Shown piece after piece: positions 57,230 to 64,000 of a stretch of 64,000 nt of DNA. The stretch is from Nonomuraea soli (GTDB taxonomy: Bacteria; Actinomycetota; Actinomycetes; Streptosporangiales; Streptosporangiaceae), in contig NZ_JACDUR010000007.1 of NCBI RefSeq assembly GCF_013761175.1, positions 418,915 through 482,914 of the forward strand. Direction: 5' to 3'. A program made the position numbers and the translations under genes. A model generated the notes under the pieces. It searched no databases, was not told the origin of the DNA, and saw nothing but the letters and a program-made list of their open reading frames with translations. Position 1 is the stretch's first letter; every line of letters begins with the position of its first letter.

Positions 57230-58069
57230 CTACCAGGCCGCCTGCTGGACCTGGTGGTCGCGGAAGCGGTCCGCGTTCTCCGCGGCCCACCGCGCGAAGG
57301 TGCGGGCGGGCCGCCCGGTGACCGCCTCGACCGTCGGCAGCACGGTCTTGCCCGCTTCGGGCATGTTGAGCCCGAGCTGGACGGCGAACTCGATGTAGTC
57401 GGGTTCGGCGCCCCAGGACGCCATCTGGTCGCGCAGCTGCTGCTCGGTGAGCTGCTCGAAGCGCAGCTCCCGGCCCATCGCCCGGCCCAGGATCCGCACC
57501 CGCTCCTCGGTCGTGAGAGCCTCGGGGCCGGTGATCATGTAGACCTCGCCCTCGTGCCCGGGGCCGGTGAGCGCGGCGACGGCCACGGCGGCGATGTCGG
57601 CCTCGTGCACGACCGCGCTCGGCTGGTTGCCGAAGACGCGCACCACGCCCTCGGCCGCGATCGAGTCGGCCCAGTCGATGTAGGCGTTGTTCATGAACTC
57701 GACGCCCTGCAACTGCGTCCACGGGAGATCGGACGCGCGCAGCGCCTCCTCGACGGAGTTCTCCTCCCAGCTGCTGAGGACCGTCGCCCGCCGGACACCG
57801 GCCTTGACGGCCAGGGCCACGATCTCGGCGCCCGTCTCCAGGGCCTCGGTGCCGTTGAGGGTGTACAGGTGCACCGCGGTCACGCCCTCGAAGGCGGGGG
57901 CGAGGCCGGCCGGGTCGCTGAGGTCGCCGCGGGCCACCTCGACGCCGTCGGGGAAGCTCGCCGCGGCCGGGTCGCGGGTCAGCGCGCGGACCTTCTCGCC
58001 GCGCGCCACCAGCTGCTCGACCACGCTGCGTCCCACGGTCCCGGTCGCTCCGGTCACCAGAATCGTCAT
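57230..58069 (-). CDS. NmrA/SDR-family NAD(P)-binding protein
   Basis: 279 residues. N-terminal VTGATGTVGRSV (4-15) dinucleotide loop and no strict SDR Tyr-x3-Lys; matches the atypical SDR/NmrA group (quinone or azo reductase/sensor). Start at ATG 58069 with GGGAGG; earlier in-frame ATG 58081 lacks a site. A 19-bp palindrome lies 30 bp upstream. Confidence 0.88.
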   Translation of the reverse strand: MTILVTGATGTVGRSVVEQLVARGEKVRALTRDPAAASFPDGVEVARGDLSDPAGLAPAFEGVTAVHLYTLNGTEALETGAEIVALAVKAGVRRATVLSSWEENSVEEALRASDLPWTQLQGVEFMNNAYIDWADSIAAEGVVRVFGNQPSAVVHEADIAAVAVAALTGPGHEGEVYMITGPEALTTEERVRILGRAMGRELRFEQLTEQQLRDQMASWGAEPDYIEFAVQLGLNMPEAGKTVLPTVEAVTGRPARTFARWAAENADRFRDHQVQQAAW

Positions 58070-58098
58070 CTTTCCTCCCAAGGTCTGTGCCCAGGAGG

Positions 58099-58117
58099 CG
58101 CTAAAACGGTTCTAGCG
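58099..58117. promoter_or_regulatory. Operator-like palindrome before the NmrA-type gene
   Basis: CGCTAAAACGGTTCTAGCG: 9-1-9 inverted repeat with a single mismatch. Typical size and symmetry of a TetR- or MarR-type operator. No such regulator gene in the window, so it would act in trans. Confidence 0.55.
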
Positions 58118-58122
58118 GACCG

Positions 58123-58827
58123 CTACGCGTCGCCGAAGACCTCCCAGAGCTCGGAGACGTACCCGCTGACCGGCTCGTAGGAGAGCTGGACCAGCACCGG
58201 GTACTTCCAGGTCTTGGAGATGCGGTTCAGGTCGGTGTGTGTGCACTGCTTGGTGCCCAGGCCGTCGCGGGAGGCGTTGACGGGCTCGCCGGTCAGCCAG
58301 CCGTCGCGGCACTTGGCCGTGACCCGGTAGAAGCTGCTCATCCAGGTGTAGCCGAGCTTGCGGCCCTTGAAGAGCAGGGTGCCGTCACCGGCGCGTGAGG
58401 CGGTGCCCTGGACGGTGGTGAACCTGAGCGCGGACGTCATGATCTCGGTCACCCGCGTGGCCTTGGAGCCGGAGTACTCCAGCCGCACGGCCACCGGGCC
58501 CTGGCCGAGCGTGAAGGCGAGATCCTTGGCCTTGCACGGGGTCTTGCCGCGGCCGAGCTTGTCGACGTTGACCTCGCCCTCGGTCTCCTTGCGGTCGCAG
58601 GCGACGGTGACGCGCCGGTAGGAGGCCTTGGCGTAGTCGAGGCGCAGCTCCTTGGCGCCCTTCTTCAGCTTGAGCGTGTAGCGCTGCTTGGCGTTGGTGG
58701 CGGAGGTGGGCAGGATGCGAAGTTTGTTCGTCCCGTCGGCCCAGGCGTAGCCGTACACCACCTTGGGGGCGGTGGTCGGCGCGGCCACGAGGCCGAGGGC
58801 GAGGGCGGACACGGCGAGCAGGTGCAT
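58123..58827 (-). CDS. Secreted hypothetical protein with four cysteines
   Basis: 234 residues. Signal peptide (MHLLAVSALALGLVAAP). The mature part is beta-rich and Lys-rich with four Cys (VACDRKE, TPCKAKD, AKCRDGW, KQCTHTD) that could form two disulfides. GGGGGAG ribosome site. The family is not recognised; in general style it recalls the secreted protein at 34.2 kb. Lies between the NmrA-type gene and the MoxR gene. Confidence 0.8.
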   Translation of the reverse strand: MHLLAVSALALGLVAAPTTAPKVVYGYAWADGTNKLRILPTSATNAKQRYTLKLKKGAKELRLDYAKASYRRVTVACDRKETEGEVNVDKLGRGKTPCKAKDLAFTLGQGPVAVRLEYSGSKATRVTEIMTSALRFTTVQGTASRAGDGTLLFKGRKLGYTWMSSFYRVTAKCRDGWLTGEPVNASRDGLGTKQCTHTDLNRISKTWKYPVLVQLSYEPVSGYVSELWEVFGDA

Positions 58828-58884
58828 AGTGGGACTCCCCCGAGATTGCGGACACCCGTAGGACGCACGAACCCGCCGATATGT

Positions 58885-60270
58885 TCACGTCCGGTAGACG
58901 GTGACCCCGTCGACGTCGTCCTTCGACAGGCGCCGCATCAGGTAGAGCCCTTCGAGGGCGAACTCCAGGGCCGCGGCGGCGTGACCGGGTGACTCCTCCT
59001 CCAGCCCCAGGCGCGACATGATCTTCGCCAGTCCCGTCACAGGCCCGATGCGGCGCAGGAGCTCACCCGCGGGCACCAGCTCACCGGACTCGACCTGGTT
59101 GCCCTCGGCGAACCTGTCGGTCAGCGCGGCCAGGTCCATGCCGCCCAGGTGGGAGCGGAAGGTCTCGGCGACGGCCCGGCGCAGCAGGTGCGACAGCACC
59201 TCCAGCTCCCTGCCCTCCTCGCTGACCTCGAACTCCACCTTGCCGCGCAGGCTGTGCACCACGACGGGCAGGTCGCAGACGCGGGTGACCGGCTGCTCCT
59301 CGCCCGTCAGGGCGGCCCTGCGTACGGCGGAGGCGGCGGCGGTCTCCGCGGCGGCGATCGAGAAACGGGCCGAGACGCCGGAACGCGCGTCGACGGCGCT
59401 GGACTCGCGCACCAGCCGGGTGAAGCGCGCCAGCACCTCGATCAGGTGGCCCGGCACCTCCGCGCCGATGTCGGCACGTGACTCCTGGCGGATCAGCTCC
59501 AGCTCGTCCTCGACGGACCGCGGGTAGTGGGTGCGGATCTCGGCGCCGAACCGGTCCTTCAGCGGGGTGATGATGCGCCCGCGGTTGGTGTAGTCCTCGG
59601 GGTTGGCGCTGGCGATCAGCAGGATGTCGAGCGGCAGGCGCAGGTTGTAGCCGCGCACCTGGATGTCGCGCTCCTCCAGCACGTTGAGCAGCGAGACCTG
59701 GATGCGTTCCGCCAGGTCGGGAAGCTCGTTGACGGAGAAGATGCCGCGGTTGGTCCGGGGGACCAGGCCGTAGTGGACCGTCTCGGGGTCGCCCAGGGTG
59801 CGCCCTTCGGCGATCTTGATGGGATCGATGTCGCCGATCAGGTCGCCCACGCTGGTGTCGGGGGTGGCGAGCTTCTCGCCGTACCTCTCGTCGCGGTGCT
59901 TCCAGGCGACCGGCAGCTCCTCGCCCATCTCCCTGGCCAGCCGCCGGCACCGGGTGCACGAAGGTTCGTAGGGGTGGTCGTTGATCTCGCAGCCCTCGAC
60001 GACCGGGGTCCACTCGTCGAGCAGCCCGGTGACGGTGCGGATGAGCCGCGTCTTGCCCTGGCCGCGCTCGCCCAGCAGGACCAGGTCGTGACCGGCCAGC
60101 AGGGCTCGCTCCAGGTGCGGCAGGACCGTGTCGTCGAAGCCCACGATGCCAGGAAAACGGGGTTGCCCTGCCCGGAGCCTGGCCAGCAGGTTCGCGCGTA
60201 TCTCGGCTTTCACGGTGCGATGGACGTGACCGCTTCCTCGCAACTCGCGCAGATTTCGTGGCTGGTGCAC
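58885..60270 (-). CDS. MoxR/ChlI-like AAA+ ATPase
   Basis: 461 residues from GTG 60270 (GTG 60213 is the shorter option). Walker A GERGQGKTR (67-75), a Cys cluster C94...C105-x2-C108 suggesting bound zinc, Walker B variant FSVNELPDL with Asn for Asp, and sensor I LLIASANPEDY. Belongs to the magnesium-chelatase-I/MoxR type that works with a VWA protein, here probably the one at 52.4-54.3 kb. I kept the longer start because the L-R-E-L-R-x-S-G-H stretch looks conserved. Confidence 0.88.
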   Translation of the reverse strand: MHQPRNLRELRGSGHVHRTVKAEIRANLLARLRAGQPRFPGIVGFDDTVLPHLERALLAGHDLVLLGERGQGKTRLIRTVTGLLDEWTPVVEGCEINDHPYEPSCTRCRRLAREMGEELPVAWKHRDERYGEKLATPDTSVGDLIGDIDPIKIAEGRTLGDPETVHYGLVPRTNRGIFSVNELPDLAERIQVSLLNVLEERDIQVRGYNLRLPLDILLIASANPEDYTNRGRIITPLKDRFGAEIRTHYPRSVEDELELIRQESRADIGAEVPGHLIEVLARFTRLVRESSAVDARSGVSARFSIAAAETAAASAVRRAALTGEEQPVTRVCDLPVVVHSLRGKVEFEVSEEGRELEVLSHLLRRAVAETFRSHLGGMDLAALTDRFAEGNQVESGELVPAGELLRRIGPVTGLAKIMSRLGLEEESPGHAAAALEFALEGLYLMRRLSKDDVDGVTVYRT

Positions 60271-60374
60271 GGAGTCGAGACTACGTGGCTGGCGGGCGGT
60301 TCGCATCGTGGCGCTATTTCGGATCTTGACTAATTCGTACGACTGCTTCCCTCCGATATGGGGAGATAGGCAAT

Positions 60375-61544
60375 GTGTCAGTGTTGACGAGTCGTTTCGC
60401 CGACGGCCTGTCCGTCGGAACGGACCTGGTGACGGCGGCCGAGTCCGCGGTCGGCCAGGCCCTGTCGAGACTCAGCGGACCCGCCGACCTGGTCTGCTTC
60501 TTCGTCTGCGGTGAGGATCCCGACGACGTCACCCTGGCGGGCTTGCGGGCCATGGACGTGGCCGGAGACGCGATGGTCATCGGGTGCAGCGCCACCGGCG
60601 TGATCGGCGACGGGCACGGGGTGGAACTCGTTCCCTCGGTGAGCGCCTGGGCCGCCACCCTCGACGGCGCCAGACTGACCACCTTCCAGCTGGAGACCCT
60701 GACCGCGGAGGACCGTTTCGTCGTCGTGGGACTCCCGGAGCGACACCCCGACGACCGGGTCGCCATCCTGCTGGCCGACCCCTACAGCTTCCCGACCGAC
60801 GCCTTCGTCGAGCGCTCGGGCGAGGTCCTCGGCGACCTGCCCCTGATCGGCGGGCTGGCCAACGGCCTGCGCGGGCGCGACTCGGTCAGGCTCTTCGCCG
60901 ACGGCGAGGTCTACACGGAAGGCGCCATCGGCGTCCTGATCAGCGGCGAGATCAACGTCAGCACCGTCGTCAGCCAGGGCTGCCGCCCGATCGGGCCCAC
61001 CATGGCCGTCACCAGGGTCGAGGACAACCTGCTGCTGGAGCTGGCCGGGCAGCCCGCGCTGGCCCGCCTGGAAGACATCGTCAGCGACCTCGACGAGGAC
61101 GACCGCGAGCTGGTGGCCTCCGGGCTGCAGATCGGCATCGCCATGGACGAGTACGCCGAGCGGCACGAACGCGGTGACTTCCTGATCCGCGGGGTCCTGG
61201 GCATCGACCCCGAGCGCGAGGCGGTGGCCATCGGCGACGTCGTCGAGATCGGGCGCACCGTCCGCTTCCAGGTGCGCGACGCCGAGACCGCGGACGAGGA
61301 CCTGCACGCCCTGCTCGACGCCCACCGCGCCCAGCTGGGGCGCATCGACGGGGCCCTGCTGTTCTCCTGCAACGGCAGGGGATCGGCGATGTTCGGCAGC
61401 GCCGACCACGACGCCGTGGCCGTACGCGACACGCTCGGGCCGATCGGGGTGGCCGGATTCTTCGCCGCCGGCGAGGTCGGCCCGGTGGCCGGCCACAACC
61501 ACGTGCATGGGTTCACGGCCTCGGTCCTGGTCTTCTCTTCATGA
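60375..61544 (+). CDS. FIST-domain sensor protein
   Basis: 389 residues with both FIST N (about 35-220) and FIST C (about 225-365) domains and no kinase, GGDEF or methyl-accepting part attached. FIST is thought to bind small ligands such as amino acids. GTG start with GGAG. Its TGA overlaps the start of the ROK kinase gene (ATGA), so the two proteins are probably used together. Confidence 0.9.
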   Translation: MSVLTSRFADGLSVGTDLVTAAESAVGQALSRLSGPADLVCFFVCGEDPDDVTLAGLRAMDVAGDAMVIGCSATGVIGDGHGVELVPSVSAWAATLDGARLTTFQLETLTAEDRFVVVGLPERHPDDRVAILLADPYSFPTDAFVERSGEVLGDLPLIGGLANGLRGRDSVRLFADGEVYTEGAIGVLISGEINVSTVVSQGCRPIGPTMAVTRVEDNLLLELAGQPALARLEDIVSDLDEDDRELVASGLQIGIAMDEYAERHERGDFLIRGVLGIDPEREAVAIGDVVEIGRTVRFQVRDAETADEDLHALLDAHRAQLGRIDGALLFSCNGRGSAMFGSADHDAVAVRDTLGPIGVAGFFAAGEVGPVAGHNHVHGFTASVLVFSS

Positions 61545-62479
61545 TTCTCGCCATTGACGTCGGTGGCACCAAGATGGCCGCCGGGCTGGTGTCGGACGAC
61601 GGCACGGTCGCCGGCTCCCGCCGCGTGGCCACGCCCCAGGGCGCGGGAGCCGAGGAGCTGTGGAAGACCCTCCTGGCGCTCGTGGAGCCCTTCGGCCCGG
61701 CCGACGCCGTCGGCATCGGCTGCGGCGGTCCGATGCTCTGGCCCTCCGGCGAGGTCTCGCCGCTCAACATGCCCGGCTGGCGCGGCTTCCCGCTGCGGGC
61801 TCGGCTCGAGGCGATGTACGGCGAGGCGCGCATCCACAACGACGCCGTGTGCGTGGCGGCGGCCGAGCACTGGCGCGGCGCCGGGCAGGGGAGCGCCAAC
61901 ATGCTCGGCATGGTCGTCTCCACCGGCGTGGGCGGCGGGCTCGTCCTCGGTAACCGGCTGATCGACGGCGGCACCGGCAACGCCGGGCACATCGGGCACG
62001 TGGTGGTCGAGCCGGACGGCCCGCCGTGCGGCTGTGGCGGCCGCGGCTGTCTGGAGGCCGTCGCCCGCGGTCCCGCGCTGGTCGAGTGGGCGCTCGCCCA
62101 AGGATGGAAGCCGGGAGCCGCCGCCCCGAGCCGGGACGCCGTGCCGTACGAGGAGGACAGGGCCGTCACCGGGCGCACGCTGGCCGACGACGCGAGGGCG
62201 GGCGACGAGGTCGCCCTGGCGGCCTTCCGCCGCGCGGGCCGCGCGCTCGGGCTGGCCATCACCGCCGCGACCCACCTGTGCGACCTGGACGTCGTCACCA
62301 TCGGAGGAGGTCTGTCGCAGGCCGGGAGCCTGCTGTTCGACCCTCTGCACGAGACGCTGCGCGAGCACGCCCGCATGGAGTTCGCCCGGCGCGTCAAGGT
62401 GGTGCCCGCGGCGCTGGGACAGGACGCCGGGCTCGTGGGCGCCGCCGCGCTGATCCTGGCCGCCGACCGCTACGCCTGA
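61541..62479 (+). CDS. ROK-family sugar kinase (glucokinase-like)
   Basis: 312 residues. Phosphate loop DVGGTKMA (6-13), catalytic Asp101 (HNDAVC), and zinc motif H150...C163-x-C165-x4-C170 (CGCGGRGC) are complete. Phosphorylates glucose or a related sugar with ATP. Coupled to the FIST gene. No helix-turn-helix, so it is a kinase and not a repressor. Confidence 0.93.
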   Translation: MILAIDVGGTKMAAGLVSDDGTVAGSRRVATPQGAGAEELWKTLLALVEPFGPADAVGIGCGGPMLWPSGEVSPLNMPGWRGFPLRARLEAMYGEARIHNDAVCVAAAEHWRGAGQGSANMLGMVVSTGVGGGLVLGNRLIDGGTGNAGHIGHVVVEPDGPPCGCGGRGCLEAVARGPALVEWALAQGWKPGAAAPSRDAVPYEEDRAVTGRTLADDARAGDEVALAAFRRAGRALGLAITAATHLCDLDVVTIGGGLSQAGSLLFDPLHETLREHARMEFARRVKVVPAALGQDAGLVGAAALILAADRYA

Positions 62480-62483
62480 GTGG

Positions 62484-63347
62484 TCACCAGTCGAGACCCC
62501 ACTCCTGGCTGATCCGTTCGAGGATCTCCAGCTGGCGCGGGTTGAACAGGGGCCGGAAATCCCTGCCGCACTCCAGGTCGGCCAGGGCGGTCTCGATCTC
62601 CTCCTCCAGGTAGGGCCGGGCCTCGCCGGCCGAGATCTCGGGCATGTACTTGGCGCCCTCGGGGATCTCGGGGAACTGCTTCCTGCCGATCGCCCACAGC
62701 CGTGCGTAGACCCCTGCCGAGGCCATCGCGCCGACCTTGCTCGGCAGGATGGAGGTGACCGCGACACCCTCGCCCCGCAGGCACGCGCCGTACGTCCTGG
62801 CCAGGGCGACCAGCCGCGGGTCGCCGTCGAGCTCGCGCGAGGCCGCGTCGTCCATCGCTCTCTGCGCCCGCTCGAAGTGGTCGACGAAGCCCTTGACGCT
62901 CTTGCCGGTGAGAGCCCGCACCATCTCGATGTAGCAGGCGTCCGAGGCCTCCTGGTAGGCCTCGTTCTGGGCGGGCGACATGTGCTGCCTGATCCGGTCG
63001 TTGGGGTTGTTCTCATAGACGGAGGAGGTGTCGGCCTTGAGGTCGTCGGGGTAGACGAACCGCGCGAAGGCCCGGAAGCCGTACGTGGAGCGCACCCGCT
63101 TGCCCGCCTCGTAGTCGCCCAGCAGGGCCGCGCGCTCGTCGGCGGAGGGCTCGGGCTGCCGGGGCACGAAGACCTGGTATCTGAAGCCCCTGCGCTCCAT
63201 GCAGCCGGCCCGGTACTCCTCCTGCTGGCGCTGCCGGTCCGCCATCGAGGTGGGCCGGCCGGCCGGGACCGCCACCGGCGCGGACGAGCACGACACCAGC
63301 AGCGCCGCCACCAGCACCGCCACCAGGGCCGGAGCGTTGGCCCTCAT
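62484..63347 (-). CDS. Secreted lipoprotein, paralogue of the next gene
   Basis: 287 residues. Signal peptide with lipobox L-V-S-C (Cys20). Mature part helical, rich in charged residues; conserved pieces GDYEAGKRVRSTYGF and LADLECGRDFRPLFNPRQ recur in the neighbour as GDYTALRRIREKYGF and FQDLECGKNFYAVFNPKA. No known family. Its ATG overlaps the upstream gene's stop (ATGA). Confidence 0.85.
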   Translation of the reverse strand: MRANAPALVAVLVAALLVSCSSAPVAVPAGRPTSMADRQRQQEEYRAGCMERRGFRYQVFVPRQPEPSADERAALLGDYEAGKRVRSTYGFRAFARFVYPDDLKADTSSVYENNPNDRIRQHMSPAQNEAYQEASDACYIEMVRALTGKSVKGFVDHFERAQRAMDDAASRELDGDPRLVALARTYGACLRGEGVAVTSILPSKVGAMASAGVYARLWAIGRKQFPEIPEGAKYMPEISAGEARPYLEEEIETALADLECGRDFRPLFNPRQLEILERISQEWGLDW

Positions 63348-64000
63348 TGCTCGGCGCCCAGCCCGTACTCCGCGTTGGCCTGGATGGTCAGCCGGTTGGC
63401 CTTGGGGTTGAACACCGCGTAGAAGTTCTTGCCGCACTCCAGGTCCTGGAAGGCCGTGTTGATCTCACGCTCGAAGTGCCTGCGCGCCACCTCGGGCGGG
63501 ATGGGCGGTACCTCGCCGACGGTCGCGGGGTCGGCGTAGCGGGCCTCGACCTCTTCGAGCTTGGCCGTCCATGCCCGGATTCCGTGGGTGGCCAGGCTCG
63601 ACGGGTTGTTCTCCGTGACCGGCTGGCCGATGCGGTTGAGACAGTCGGCGAAGAGCGCGGCCTGCACGATCAGCTCCGGGTCGCTGTCGAGCACCTCGTC
63701 GACCTTGCGTTGCCTGTTGCTCTCGACCTGCGCGTAGTAGTCGGCGCGCGACCTGGCCGGGACACCGAGCACCTGGCCCACGGCGTTGACGAAGCAGCGC
63801 TCGGCGGCCACGTCGTAGGTCCTGCGCTGCGCGGCCGACAGGGCCTTGCGCAGCTCGTGGTTGGGGTTGGAGTCGGGGGTCTCGACACCCTCCGCCGACG
63901 GGTCGGTGGTGTGCACGTAGCGGGCGAAGATCCCGAAGCCGTACTTCTCGCGGATCCGCCGCAGCGCGGTGTAATCGCCCTGGGCGGCGCGCCGCCGTAT
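63344..64000 (-). CDS. Secreted protein paralogue (N-terminus beyond window)
   Basis: At least 218 residues visible; the frame stays open to 64000, and the part beyond 63916 still matches the downstream paralogue (GDYTALRRIREKYGF), so the real start lies outside. Probably also a lipoprotein. Tandem duplicate with the neighbour, translationally coupled. Function unknown. Confidence 0.82.
   Translation of the reverse strand: MRRRAAQGDYTALRRIREKYGFGIFARYVHTTDPSAEGVETPDSNPNHELRKALSAAQRRTYDVAAERCFVNAVGQVLGVPARSRADYYAQVESNRQRKVDEVLDSDPELIVQAALFADCLNRIGQPVTENNPSSLATHGIRAWTAKLEEVEARYADPATVGEVPPIPPEVARRHFEREINTAFQDLECGKNFYAVFNPKANRLTIQANAEYGLGAEQ

Overview
The window is high-GC (roughly 70% or more) chromosomal DNA from a spore-forming type of actinomycete. 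The Streptosporangiales (Nonomuraea-like) are my best guess, from gene content and protein style rather than from any search. Frequent GTG starts, many ATGA/GTGA start-stop overlaps, lipobox lipoproteins, ECF sigma factors, a PknB-type kinase and a Rex operator in front of NDH-2 all fit. The 21-45 kb stretch carries a gene neighbourhood I recognise as conserved in actinomycetes: mfd, SurA-like lipoprotein, mazG, eno, ftsB/divIC, DUF501, ppx, ndh, a tRNA, a thiolase and CBS. I see no phage structural genes, transposases, rRNA or CRISPR.

Layout. (1) 1-7.4 kb: a surface polysaccharide cluster with two PAPS-type sulfotransferases, a flippase, an APH-like kinase, a Wzy/O-antigen-ligase-like polymerase and a Wzz-like copolymerase in one minus-strand operon. 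A GH26-like lipoprotein is divergent from it. (2) 7.5-9 kb: a solitary ATPase/nuclease-like gene with a palindromic promoter. (3) 9-14.6 kb: a tightly coupled operon of ECF sigma, zinc-finger anti-sigma, ABC ATPase, ABC permease, and a membrane protein fused to a pectinacetylesterase-like domain whose nucleophile position is Thr. (4) 14.7-18.5 kb: a secreted LamG protein, a TauE/SafE transporter and APS kinase. (5) 18.6-21 kb: a SigE-family sigma with a membrane beta-propeller partner. (6) 21-45 kb: the conserved block, with Rex-controlled ndh and a class-I tRNA carrying anticodon UAA. (7) 45-52.4 kb: a repeat-rich accessory zone around an orphan histidine kinase, SigJ/DoxX, cystathionine gamma-synthase and several small proteins. 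(8) 52.4-64 kb: a MoxR/VWA pair split by a large AAA-TPR regulator and other genes, then FIST plus ROK kinase, then two tandem paralogous secreted proteins running off the edge.

How the genes may work together. Sulfotransferases need PAPS, and the APS kinase at 17.3-18.5 kb makes it, so the window suggests a sulfated exopolysaccharide with a nearby donor supply (inference). CBS and cystathionine gamma-synthase give both directions of transsulfuration. The most unusual items are the sigma/anti-sigma/ABC/esterase-fusion operon, the class-I tRNA(UAA), and a series of tandem duplications that include stop codons between 44.8 and 52.4 kb.
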